Assembly: GCA_022614795.1 (NCBI GenBank) | Contig: JAKEHX010000340.1 | Span: 1 to 9,317, forward strand | Length of the DNA stretch: 9,317 nt | Source of the DNA: Planctomycetaceae bacterium | GTDB lineage: Bacteria > Planctomycetota > Planctomycetia > Pirellulales > Pirellulaceae | Reading direction: 5' to 3' | Shown here: piece after piece, positions 1 through 6,052 of the stretch | Position numbering within the stretch: position 1 is the first letter of the stretch | Layout of the letters: every line of letters begins with the position of its first letter | Notes under the pieces: model-generated | Told to the model about the DNA's origin: nothing | Databases searched by the model: none | What the model saw: the letters and a program-made list of their open reading frames with translations, nothing else | Translations under genes and position numbers: made by a program

Positions 1-732
1 ATAGGTTCCGCCGCCGTCCTCATCGTGCAGGTCGAAGGCCAATTGCGACGCGCCGCACCAGCCGACAGCCCAGGCGCCGCGCTGGTCGGTTGGTTCTTCG
101 CGGGTGAGGACTTCGGAGAGCATGAGCGTATTGGAAAGCCCGTCCAGGCGGACGCGGGCATCGGTCTGGCGCTCGTGCGACGTGAGCACGCCTGGAAAGC
201 GCGCCTGGTACTCCACGTGATAAGGGCTGACGAACGCGGCGTAATTCCCCTTCGCCAGGCGGCGATTGTTCGAATGCGCCGGGTGCTGAAAGAAGAGACC
301 GCGGCTGGAGGCGCTGGGACAAAGCAGCATCTCGAGCTGGACGGCCTGCGGATCGGTCGCCGGCTGGGCCATCACGCTCGCGCCGAAGTTGAACTGCGAA
401 TGCAGCGGCTGCTGCTCGGCGTAAGGGAGAATCAGCACGATCCAGCTCATCATCGTGCCGGATTTGGAATCGTAGTCCCCCAGGCTCGTGTCCACGATGC
501 CCGACGCCGGAAAACATTGCAGCGTGTCGAGATAATTGTGGATCGCAATCGCGTGCTGATGCAAATTGTTCATGCACTTGGTCCGGCGAGCCGCCTCACG
601 GGCAGCCTGGACCGCCGGCAACAGCAGCGAAACCAGAACGCCGATGATGGCAATGACGACCAACAATTCCACGAGCGTGAACCCGCCGATTGGCCGTGGA
701 GATTGCGCTCGATGCCGAGTGGCGCGCAACAT
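1..732 (-). CDS. DUF1559 pseudopilin-like protein (partial, C-terminus off the left edge)
   Basis: This encodes a type II pseudopilin-like membrane protein of the DUF1559 family, whose exact role is unknown. Only the first 244 codons are in the window, with no stop. Residues 16-22 read GGFTLVE, the prepilin peptidase site (cleavage after G17, Glu at mature position 5). They are followed by one hydrophobic helix (about 18-42, VELLVVIAIIGVLVSLLLP) and the segment QAAREAARRTKCMNNL that typifies DUF1559 proteins. The rest is a soluble periplasm-facing domain containing LCPSA and GNYAAFV motifs. The ATG at 732 is chosen because it precedes the class III signal and has an AGAGG ribosome-binding site 8 bases upstream. 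Family members usually run to about 300-350 residues, so roughly a quarter to a third is missing, including the C-terminal H-x9-DG-type motif. The family assignment is firm; the biological role is not. Confidence 0.93.
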   Translation of the reverse strand, partial: MLRATRHRAQSPRPIGGFTLVELLVVIAIIGVLVSLLLPAVQAAREAARRTKCMNNLHQHAIAIHNYLDTLQCFPASGIVDTSLGDYDSKSGTMMSWIVLILPYAEQQPLHSQFNFGASVMAQPATDPQAVQLEMLLCPSASSRGLFFQHPAHSNNRRLAKGNYAAFVSPYHVEYQARFPGVLTSHERQTDARVRLDGLSNTLMLSEVLTREEPTDQRGAWAVGWCGASQLAFDLHDEDGGGTY

Positions 733-740
733 AGAACGAG

Positions 741-745
741 CCTCT
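741..745 (-). promoter_or_regulatory. Ribosome-binding site of the DUF1559 gene
   Basis: The minus strand reads AGAGG here, 8 bases before the ATG at 732. It supports that start codon over other in-frame possibilities. No convincing -35/-10 pair was found in the 208-base gap upstream. Confidence 0.6.
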
Positions 746-940
746 AGCGATCAGAAGAATATGAAGACAAGTTGATGCCTCCCGTGGATGGCCTCGTGGC
801 CCCACAGCCCGAGGCTCAAGCTAGTTGAATTCATCGAACGGAAAAATGCAATCAAATGGGCGAAAAACGCACCCATTCTGCCGGCCGCAGGGTTGCCGTG
901 TGCCGCGGAGTTCGATTGCAACGATCTTGCCCCCGGACCC

Positions 941-3478
941 CTACGGCGCCGGCCCGGCCCGCAAGAATTGCTTTAGCTCGGCCTCCAGCCTTTCCACGTG
1001 TGTACTGTTTGGCTGAAGTTGTTTCAGCCTTTGGACGAGCGGCAAAGCGTCGCGCGGACGGCCTGTGTCTTTGAAATAGATCGCCAGGGCATACATGAAG
1101 ATCGGGTCTCGCGGCTCAAGGCGATGCGCTGCCTCGAACGAACGCCCGGCCTCCTTGTGCCAGCCTTGGAGGTGCCGCAGGAATCCCAATTGCCTTTGCA
1201 AGCCGGCGTTATCGGGCAACAAGAGCGCGTCCCGCTCAAGCAGGCTCAACTCGGCATCACGCAGCCGATTGGCCTCGTCCTCGAGGGGTCCCGCCTGGGC
1301 CAAGAGCTCCTGCGCCGCTTCGACGTTGCGCGCTTGAGCGAATTGCTGAACCTGCTGGATGATTTCAGTTCTTCGCCGATCGAGCAGGTCCGACAGATTC
1401 GCCCGCGGCCCCACCGATTGCGGTTCCACGCGCATGGCGGTCCGATAGGCAGACTCGGCCTCCTCCGTTTTACGCAAGTATTCATGCAGCACACCCTGGA
1501 CCAGGTGTCCTCCGGCCCGGTCGTTATCGACGGCCCCGGCAGCGAAGGCCTCGTCCACCGCCTTTTGCATAGCCTGCCGCTCCGGGCCGCGGAAATCGCC
1601 CGTCGGCAAGCGGGCCATGCTGCGAGCCGCCTCGATGCGCACGATCCGCCGCTCGTCGGCGAGCGACTTGGTGATCGCCCGGAACAGGAACTGCGGATCG
1701 TCCGACTGGAGGCTGGTCACCGCGGCAGCGCGAACGGTCGCATCGCGGTCGTCCAGCGACTCGCCCAAAGCGGCAAAAGCACTGGAGTCGCTCGCCGCAT
1801 AAGCCGCCAACTCTGTTGCCGCGGTCGCCCGCGCAATGGCCGGCATGTCACGGTTCTTCAGTAGCGCCGTCAGCTTCTGGGGCGCATCGCCCGCGTGCTC
1901 ACGTGCCGTGGCCAGCGCCTCGGTGAAATGGGGCTCGCGCTTCCGCTGTTTGCCGTACCACTTGTCGTATGTCGCATCCGCCCACCGATCCACGCGTGCC
2001 AGATGGGCCTTGATCTCTACGTCCCCCCGCGCCGCCAGCCGCAACCAATCGGCATACTCAGCATTCTTCAAATCGGCCCGCGCCAAAACCTGGCTCCCAG
2101 CCCCTGGCTCCTGGCTCGCTCCGGCTCCCTCTCCCGGCAGTCGCTCGTCCCGCAAATGGCATCCGGTGCAAGCATTCGGCGTTCCGAACTGCACGCTCAG
2201 GTCGGGCCGCGGGACGCGAAAGCTGTGGTCCCGCCGGGGATCGACCGCCATGTAGGTCGTCTGCGGCATGTGGCAATTGACGCACAGGGCGCCGGGCTTG
2301 CCGTCCGCGTGGCGATGGTGGATCGCCCCATCGTATTTGCCCGGCGAATGCTGGTGGCACTCTGTGCAGACCTTGTTCCCCTCGTGCTTGAGCCGGGCGG
2401 TATGCGGGTCGTGGCAGTCGGTGCACTTGATCCCCTTGTGATACATCTTGCTTTGCACGAACGAGCCGTATTCGTAAACCTCGTCGAGGATTTGACCGTC
2501 GGCGTGATAACTGGTGCTTGTGAGCAGCTCATTCGAGAAATAGTCGTGATAGTTGCAGCCGGCCGTGTAGCCGCCGCTGATGATCCGCCGCCGCGAATGG
2601 CACGGAGCACAGGCCTGGATTTGTCCCTGCGTGGCGGCGAAGGTTGTCCCTTGCCCCTTGAGCGACGCCAGCGCGTAACCCCGCTTGCGGTCCCAAAACG
2701 GCGACGGCGCCTTGGCCAGCCGCACGTGCAGGCTCCCCGGCCCGTGACACGCCTCGCAGCTAACGTCGATCTCGGACCAGGTCGTGTGATAGGTGAGCGT
2801 GGCGACGTCGAAGTTCTTTTGCAGATTCGTCGAGTGGCAGTCGGCGCACATGTTGTTCCACCGCTGGGCGATGCCGGTCCAGTGCAGATCGTCGCTCGGA
2901 TCGAGCTTCTCGCGCACATCCGGCGGATCGAGATGGAACCAGCGCTTCGCCTTCGTATCCCACGACACGCGGAGGACTTGCAGCCGGGCGACTTCGCTCG
3001 CGGGCATGTCCGCCGGGCGGTCGAATTCGACCATGTATTGCTGGAGCGGATCGACGCCGAAGACGTACTTGATCTCGAAGTCGGCGAGCTGGCCGTCGGG
3101 CCCTTCGGTATTGATGAAGAACTTGCCGTCCCGCTTGAACATCCGCGACGTAACGCCGTAGTGGTCGAGCGTCGCGCCGCTGAAATCCCCGAGCACCGAT
3201 TGATCCGTCGCCACATCCATCGCCAGGTCGTGGTGCGAGCCGGTCCAATCCGCGTGCTCTGGGGCGTGGCACTCGATGCACGACCGGCGGCCGACGTACG
3301 TGGCCTGGGCGTCCTCGGGCAGGCCGTAATACCAATCGGCCCATACGCCGGCTGCGGCGAGCATCGACAGGATCGTAAGGATCGCCGCGATTTGCAGGCG
3401 GCGGCGGAGCTCCCGCGGCTGGGCTTCCGTTGATTGCGATGGAGGCGCGAGTTCCATTGGGCGACGTTTTTGTTTCAT
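941..3478 (-). CDS. Membrane-anchored octahaem cytochrome c with HEAT and TPR repeats
   Basis: An 845-residue multihaem c-type cytochrome, probably facing the periplasm and moving electrons; donor and acceptor are unknown. An Arg-rich N-terminus (21-28) and a hydrophobic helix at about 28-47 form a signal or uncleaved anchor. Eight CxxCH haem motifs begin at C67, C211, C241, C290, C352, C371, C399 and C437. The spacing and the block KCTDCHDPH...VCTECH...LCVNCHMPQ resemble multihaem/TPR proteins common in Planctomycetes and Deltaproteobacteria. After the last haem comes a low-complexity Gly/Ser/Pro/Glu linker (448-464), then HEAT-like helices (about 540-625) and TPR-like helices (about 655-835), suggesting a protein-binding C-terminal half. 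The ATG at 3478 lies 9 bases after the toxin stop with only a weak AGG upstream; M8 is an alternative start. Whether it works in nitrogen, sulfur or metal respiration cannot be told from sequence. Confidence 0.93.
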   Translation of the reverse strand: MKQKRRPMELAPPSQSTEAQPRELRRRLQIAAILTILSMLAAAGVWADWYYGLPEDAQATYVGRRSCIECHAPEHADWTGSHHDLAMDVATDQSVLGDFSGATLDHYGVTSRMFKRDGKFFINTEGPDGQLADFEIKYVFGVDPLQQYMVEFDRPADMPASEVARLQVLRVSWDTKAKRWFHLDPPDVREKLDPSDDLHWTGIAQRWNNMCADCHSTNLQKNFDVATLTYHTTWSEIDVSCEACHGPGSLHVRLAKAPSPFWDRKRGYALASLKGQGTTFAATQGQIQACAPCHSRRRIISGGYTAGCNYHDYFSNELLTSTSYHADGQILDEVYEYGSFVQSKMYHKGIKCTDCHDPHTARLKHEGNKVCTECHQHSPGKYDGAIHHRHADGKPGALCVNCHMPQTTYMAVDPRRDHSFRVPRPDLSVQFGTPNACTGCHLRDERLPGEGAGASQEPGAGSQVLARADLKNAEYADWLRLAARGDVEIKAHLARVDRWADATYDKWYGKQRKREPHFTEALATAREHAGDAPQKLTALLKNRDMPAIARATAATELAAYAASDSSAFAALGESLDDRDATVRAAAVTSLQSDDPQFLFRAITKSLADERRIVRIEAARSMARLPTGDFRGPERQAMQKAVDEAFAAGAVDNDRAGGHLVQGVLHEYLRKTEEAESAYRTAMRVEPQSVGPRANLSDLLDRRRTEIIQQVQQFAQARNVEAAQELLAQAGPLEDEANRLRDAELSLLERDALLLPDNAGLQRQLGFLRHLQGWHKEAGRSFEAAHRLEPRDPIFMYALAIYFKDTGRPRDALPLVQRLKQLQPNSTHVERLEAELKQFLRAGPAP
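2089..2137. repeat. GAGCCAGG-type low-complexity repeat inside the cytochrome gene
   Basis: Read on the minus strand this 49-base stretch is built from repeated GAGCCAGG/GGGGCTGGG units and encodes residues 448-464, a Gly/Ala/Ser/Glu/Pro-rich linker between the haem domain and the HEAT/TPR half. It preserves the reading frame. The unit GAGCCAGGGGCTGGG resembles GAGCCGGGGACTAGGG found at 6551-6589, differing mostly by transitions, so both may belong to one dispersed low-complexity family. The identity as a family is an inference from two sites. Confidence 0.45.
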
Positions 3479-3487
3479 AACAGTCGC

Positions 3488-3820
3488 CTACGGCAATACC
3501 AGAATCGTCGCCGTCAAATCCGAGGCAAATGCCAGGATGTCCGCGGCGCGCGCACGCAACAGTGTCACGACGGCAGAAGTCGGATTGTTGCCAATCCGCA
3601 ACCAGATGACTTTGGGCGGATGCCCATATACGAGAGAACGATAGAGAAAATCGGAATCCTTGGAAACGACCATCAGACGATGCAGCTTGGCAAATTCCCA
3701 AATGTCCTCGTCAGCCGAAGCGGCCAAGCCCACGTCGCGAACGTGCTGGCTTCCCGGAAATTCTGCCGCTAATAGCCTTGTGAGTCGATGCGACAGGTTC
3801 TGGTCAAATAGCAGACTCAT
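3488..3820 (-). CDS. DUF5615 PIN-like toxin of a toxin-antitoxin pair
   Basis: A 110-residue PIN-like (Mut7-C-type) protein, predicted to act as an RNase toxin by family analogy. Visible features are the N-terminal LLFDQNLS with acidic D6 and N8, the middle ADEDIWEFA with D39, and the SKDSDF motif with D55 and D57. The length is normal for DUF5615. Its ATG overlaps the TGA of the DUF433 gene as ATGA (4 bases), and no Shine-Dalgarno sequence is visible, so translation is probably coupled to the antitoxin. Base composition is lower in GC than the neighbours (59 of 120 bases at 3601-3720 against 47 of 60 at 2701-2760), consistent with acquisition by transfer. Nuclease activity is inferred from the family, not shown here. 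Confidence 0.88.
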   Translation of the reverse strand: MSLLFDQNLSHRLTRLLAAEFPGSQHVRDVGLAASADEDIWEFAKLHRLMVVSKDSDFLYRSLVYGHPPKVIWLRIGNNPTSAVVTLLRARAADILAFASDLTATILVLP

Positions 3821-4032
3821 GATCGCAGCCGGCGCTCACGATCGGCGGCGTAGGCGAGGCAGGCCCGGATATCTTCAGCTGTTAGGTCCGGAAAATCTGC
3901 CAGCAATTCATCCATGCTCATCCCTCCCGCCAAATACTCCAGGACATCTTGCACCGTAATGCGCAAGCCGCGAATACAAGGTTGGCCACTCCGCTTTCCC
4001 GGCTCAATGGTGATGATTTGCGAATAGTCCAT
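3817..4032 (-). CDS. DUF433 antitoxin
   Basis: A 71-residue DUF433 protein, the usual partner encoded just before DUF5615 toxins and thought to bind DNA through a winged-helix-like fold while neutralising the toxin. The core GKRSGQPCIRGLRITVQDV and the following LEYLAGGMSMDELLADFPDL (residues 12-50) are typical. The reading frame is open upstream to 4131, but the ATG at 4032 is chosen because family proteins begin just before the ITIEPG-like strand and the extra 33 residues are Arg-rich and unlike the family. No ribosome-binding site is seen. A promoter-like TTGACC-17-TACGTT ends 6 bases before the ATG, which would give a leaderless mRNA. Autorepression by the complex is likely from the family, but no clear operator palindrome was found. 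Confidence 0.88.
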   Translation of the reverse strand: MDYSQIITIEPGKRSGQPCIRGLRITVQDVLEYLAGGMSMDELLADFPDLTAEDIRACLAYAADRERRLRS

Positions 4033-4038
4033 GCTGAT

Positions 4039-4067
4039 AACGTACCCACAATCGCGGGAACGGTCAA
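4039..4067 (-). promoter_or_regulatory. Candidate sigma70-like promoter of the antitoxin-toxin unit
   Basis: On the minus strand TTGACC (4067-4062), a 17-base spacer and TACGTT (4044-4039) form a candidate promoter. The -35 matches 5 of 6 consensus bases and the -10 matches 3 of 6. The -10 ends 6 bases before the ATG at 4032, so transcription would begin at or next to the start codon. It may drive antitoxin, toxin and the cytochrome gene together. Confidence 0.4.
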
Positions 4068-4088
4068 ATGACGATAATCGAGGCGCCT

Positions 4089-4310
4089 TCACTCCACGAA
4101 GACCACCGCCTCGATTAGCCCGTCGTCGCACAGTTTCTCGCGGCGGCCATCCTTGCCGAGCGTGAAGATTGCCGACCCGTTGCTGAAGATGATGTCGCCG
4201 CTGGCCGCCAGATCATAAGACAGCACATTTTTTCCGATTTCGCGAGCGGGCTTGTCCGGCTCCTTGACCAGCAGGCGGCCTTGGGACAGATAGGCGACAG
4301 TGGAAGCCAT
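4089..4310 (-). CDS. Small hypothetical protein, beta-strand rich
   Basis: A 73-residue protein that I do not firmly recognise. It has no signal peptide, cysteine pair or membrane helix. The sequence alternates short hydrophobic strands and Gly/Asp/Asn turns (AYLSQGRLLVK, SGDIIFSNGSAIFTLGKDG, IEAVVFVE), the look of one or two beta-propeller-type blades. It could be a stand-alone small protein or the remnant of a longer propeller protein that lost its middle. The ATG at 4310 has no Shine-Dalgarno sequence; TATCTT, a possible -10, ends 6 bases before it. It is divergent from the Nudix-like gene and 56 bases upstream of the antitoxin gene. Coding status is supported by an intact frame, no stronger overlapping frame, and protein-like composition. 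Confidence 0.6.
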   Translation of the reverse strand: MASTVAYLSQGRLLVKEPDKPAREIGKNVLSYDLAASGDIIFSNGSAIFTLGKDGRREKLCDDGLIEAVVFVE

Positions 4311-4380
4311 GTTTGCAAGATAATGGGACTTGCCGATGGGCGAAAGGCAGCGACTACTCCGCGGCTGGTGTGCGCCGGGC

Positions 4381-4386
4381 TATACT
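4381..4386 (+). promoter_or_regulatory. Possible -10 box upstream of the Nudix-like gene
   Basis: TATACT matches 5 of 6 bases of the -10 consensus and sits 36 bases before the ATG in the divergent 112-base gap. No -35 hexamer is recognisable at the expected distance, so this is weak. Confidence 0.3.
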
Positions 4387-4411
4387 GCCGTCATTCAACT
4401 CTAGCTCGGCA

Positions 4412-4416
4412 AGGAG
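4412..4416 (+). promoter_or_regulatory. Ribosome-binding site of the Nudix-like gene
   Basis: AGGAG lies 6 bases before the ATG at 4423, a near-ideal Shine-Dalgarno arrangement, fixing that start. It contrasts with the two minus-strand genes next door, which have no such site. Confidence 0.75.
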
Positions 4417-4422
4417 CGCCCG

Positions 4423-5034
4423 ATGTCGGCTGTCGCCACGGAACATGTGCTGGTTGTCCCTACGCCCGTATTTCACGCTCTGGGCCATTTTCAGGGTTTT
4501 TGCGGCGACACCGGCCGCTATTTGAGGGGCCTGCTCGACCCGCGGCACACGAGCTATCGCCCGCGAGCCGCCATGGAGCAGGACCCGACATTCAAACAGC
4601 TCATTCCCTACGTCATTTTCCGCCACCGCGACGCGGCTGGCGGCGTGAGCCTGTTTCAATACACCCGCGGCAAGGGGCAAGGCGAGGCCCGGCTGCACGC
4701 CAAGCGAAGCATCGGCATCGGCGGACACATCTCAGCCGACGACGCCAGCGCGACCAGCGCCTATGACGAAGGGATGCGGCGCGAACTGGCGGAGGAGGTG
4801 CTCATCGATACGCCGTACAAGTCGCACCTTGCCGGCCTGATCAACGACGACGAAACCGAGGTGGGCAAGGTCCACCTGGGGGTCGTCCATTTGCTCGACG
4901 TCGAGCGCCCGACCGTCAAGCCGCGGGAAGACGAAATCATAGACGCAGGCTTTCGGCCGGTGAGCGAACTGCTGTCCGACCTGTCGCGGTTCGAGACCTG
5001 GTCGCAGATATGTTTGCGGGCCTTGTTCGCGTAG
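4423..5034 (+). CDS. Nudix-like phosphoesterase/hydrolase (COG4112 type)
   Basis: A 203-residue protein resembling the COG4112 group of predicted NUDIX-family phosphoesterases, presumably cytoplasmic, substrate unknown. After an N-terminal extension (VLVVPTPVFHALGHFQGF) comes a strand region with PYVIFRH and FQYTRG, then GIGGHIS (98-104) and the catalytic helix RRELAEEV (119-126) with R120, E121, E124 and E125. The loop between the Gly and the helix is longer than the canonical G-x5-E-x7 spacing, and the Gly that normally follows the double Glu is Leu (EEVLID). The metal-binding REL-x-EE core is kept, so activity is plausible. AAGGAG precedes the ATG. The TAG stop lies within the GTAG foot of the repeat at 5031. 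The fold assignment is good; specific function unknown. Confidence 0.85.
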   Translation: MSAVATEHVLVVPTPVFHALGHFQGFCGDTGRYLRGLLDPRHTSYRPRAAMEQDPTFKQLIPYVIFRHRDAAGGVSLFQYTRGKGQGEARLHAKRSIGIGGHISADDASATSAYDEGMRRELAEEVLIDTPYKSHLAGLINDDETEVGKVHLGVVHLLDVERPTVKPREDEIIDAGFRPVSELLSDLSRFETWSQICLRALFA

Positions 5035-5125
5035 GGTGTATGAGCACAGCGAAATACACCATGCGATTCCATAGCACGTTCGACGCCTCAATCCCGGTGC
5101 ATTTCGTTGCACTCATGCACCCTAC
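5031..5125. repeat. BIME A: two inverted REP units with GTAG feet
   Basis: Two 30-base units face each other: 5031-5060 on the plus strand and 5125-5096 on the minus strand, 25 of 30 bases identical, with 35 bases between. Each is GTAG followed by an imperfect hairpin, GGTGTAT/ATACACC in the left unit and GGTGCAT/ATGCACC in the right. All five differences between units are transitions. A GTAG tetranucleotide at the foot of an imperfect palindrome is the known signature of REPs recognised by RAYT transposases. The left foot provides the TAG of the Nudix-like gene; the right unit ends 15 bases before the ATG of the TIM-barrel gene. Folded as one structure, the transcript could act as a terminator or mRNA stabiliser between the two genes. 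Confidence 0.82.
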
Positions 5126-5140
5126 CATTCAGTCCCTCCC

Positions 5141-6052
5141 ATGTCCCACACCCATCACATCGACCGTCGCAGCATGATTGCCGGGCTCGCCGCCGCCGGG
5201 ACCGCTGCCGCCGTGTCGCACAGCCAAGCCGCGGAACAACCCGACGATCCGACGTGGAAAGTCACCAAGGGGCGGATCAACCAGTCGGTCGTACACTGGT
5301 GCTTCAAGCCCATGCCGGTCGAGGACCTGGCCCGCGGAGCCGCCGCGATTGGTCTTAAGTCCGTTGAGCTTGTTGCCGCCAGCGACTGGCCAGTCCTCAA
5401 GCAGCACGGCCTGACATGCGCCATCGCCAGTAGCCACGGCTTCGTCAAAGGCTGGAACGACAAGGCCAACTGGGACTTCTGCGCCGAAAAAATCACGGCT
5501 GCCGTCAGTGCGGCGGCTGAATTCGGCTGCCCCAGCGTCATCACGTTCTCAGGCATGCGGGGCGAATTGCCTGCCGGAGCGGAAGGGGACGAAATCGGCA
5601 AGCGGAACTTCATTGAGGGAATCAAGCGCGTCCTGCCACTGGCCGAGCAGAAAAAAGTGACGCTGGCCCTGGAGATGCTCAACTCGCGCGTCGATGTCGA
5701 GATGAAAGGGCATCCCGGCTATCAGTGCGACTCGATCGAGTGGGCCGTCGATGTCGTTGACCGCGTCGGCTCCGACCGGCTGAAGATTCTATTCGACATT
5801 TATCACGTACAGATCATGCAGGGGGACGTGATTACGCGGCTCAAGCAATTCAAGGACTACATTGCCCACATCCACACCGCGGGCAACCCGGGCCGCAATG
5901 AAATCGACGACACGCAGGAGATCAACTACCCCGGCATCATGCGGGCCGTCGCCGAGATCGGCTACAAGGGCTTCGTCGGGCAGGAATTCATTCCGACTTG
6001 GAAGGATCCAATCGCCGCGCTGCGCCACGCGGCCAAGGTGTGCGATGTGTAG
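5141..6052 (+). CDS. Tat-exported TIM-barrel protein, hydroxypyruvate isomerase-like
   Basis: A 303-residue xylose-isomerase-type TIM barrel (AP_endonuc_2 fold) of the hydroxypyruvate isomerase-like group, COG3622. Residues 7-31 form a probable Tat signal: IDRRSM with R9-R10, a hydrophobic run IAGLAAAGTAAAV, and a SQAAE cleavage region, so it is probably exported. The twin-Arg context is weaker than consensus. Expected metal ligands are seen as E178 (ALEMLNSR), D219 (LFDIYH), H245 (HIHTAGNPGR, where E. coli Hyi has Gln) and E282 (GQEFIP). The block NPGR-NE-x-EINYP matches Hyi. It probably isomerises or epimerises a small sugar acid; the actual substrate is unknown, and export makes a housekeeping Hyi role less likely. 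No Shine-Dalgarno sequence precedes the ATG. The TAG stop lies in the GTAG foot of the second repeat. Confidence 0.9.
   Translation: MSHTHHIDRRSMIAGLAAAGTAAAVSHSQAAEQPDDPTWKVTKGRINQSVVHWCFKPMPVEDLARGAAAIGLKSVELVAASDWPVLKQHGLTCAIASSHGFVKGWNDKANWDFCAEKITAAVSAAAEFGCPSVITFSGMRGELPAGAEGDEIGKRNFIEGIKRVLPLAEQKKVTLALEMLNSRVDVEMKGHPGYQCDSIEWAVDVVDRVGSDRLKILFDIYHVQIMQGDVITRLKQFKDYIAHIHTAGNPGRNEIDDTQEINYPGIMRAVAEIGYKGFVGQEFIPTWKDPIAALRHAAKVCDV

Noticed and set aside
25..747. 240-codon open frame on the plus strand at the left edge
   Set aside because: The minus strand carries an unmistakable prepilin-type DUF1559 N-terminus over the same bases; the plus-strand product is Arg/His-rich and featureless.
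842..877. Possible terminator after the cytochrome gene (AATGGG...CCCATT hairpin with a T run on the minus strand)
   Set aside because: The stem is only about 6 pairs plus a 2-base bulge, and the T run starts 8 bases after the hairpin, so it does not meet the usual pattern.
1895..3433. 512-codon open frame on the plus strand opposite the cytochrome gene
   Set aside because: It is antisense to a clear multihaem protein, has no recognisable motif, and long antisense open frames are expected in GC-rich coding DNA.
4033..4131. 33-residue N-terminal extension of the antitoxin
   Set aside because: The extra residues are Arg-rich, unlike DUF433 proteins, overlap the end of the upstream gene and contain the candidate promoter; ATG at 4032 fits the family start.
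5061..5095. A small RNA or gene in the 35 bases between the two units of the first repeat
   Set aside because: Too short, with no promoter or start codon context; it is best seen as the spacer of the paired repeat.
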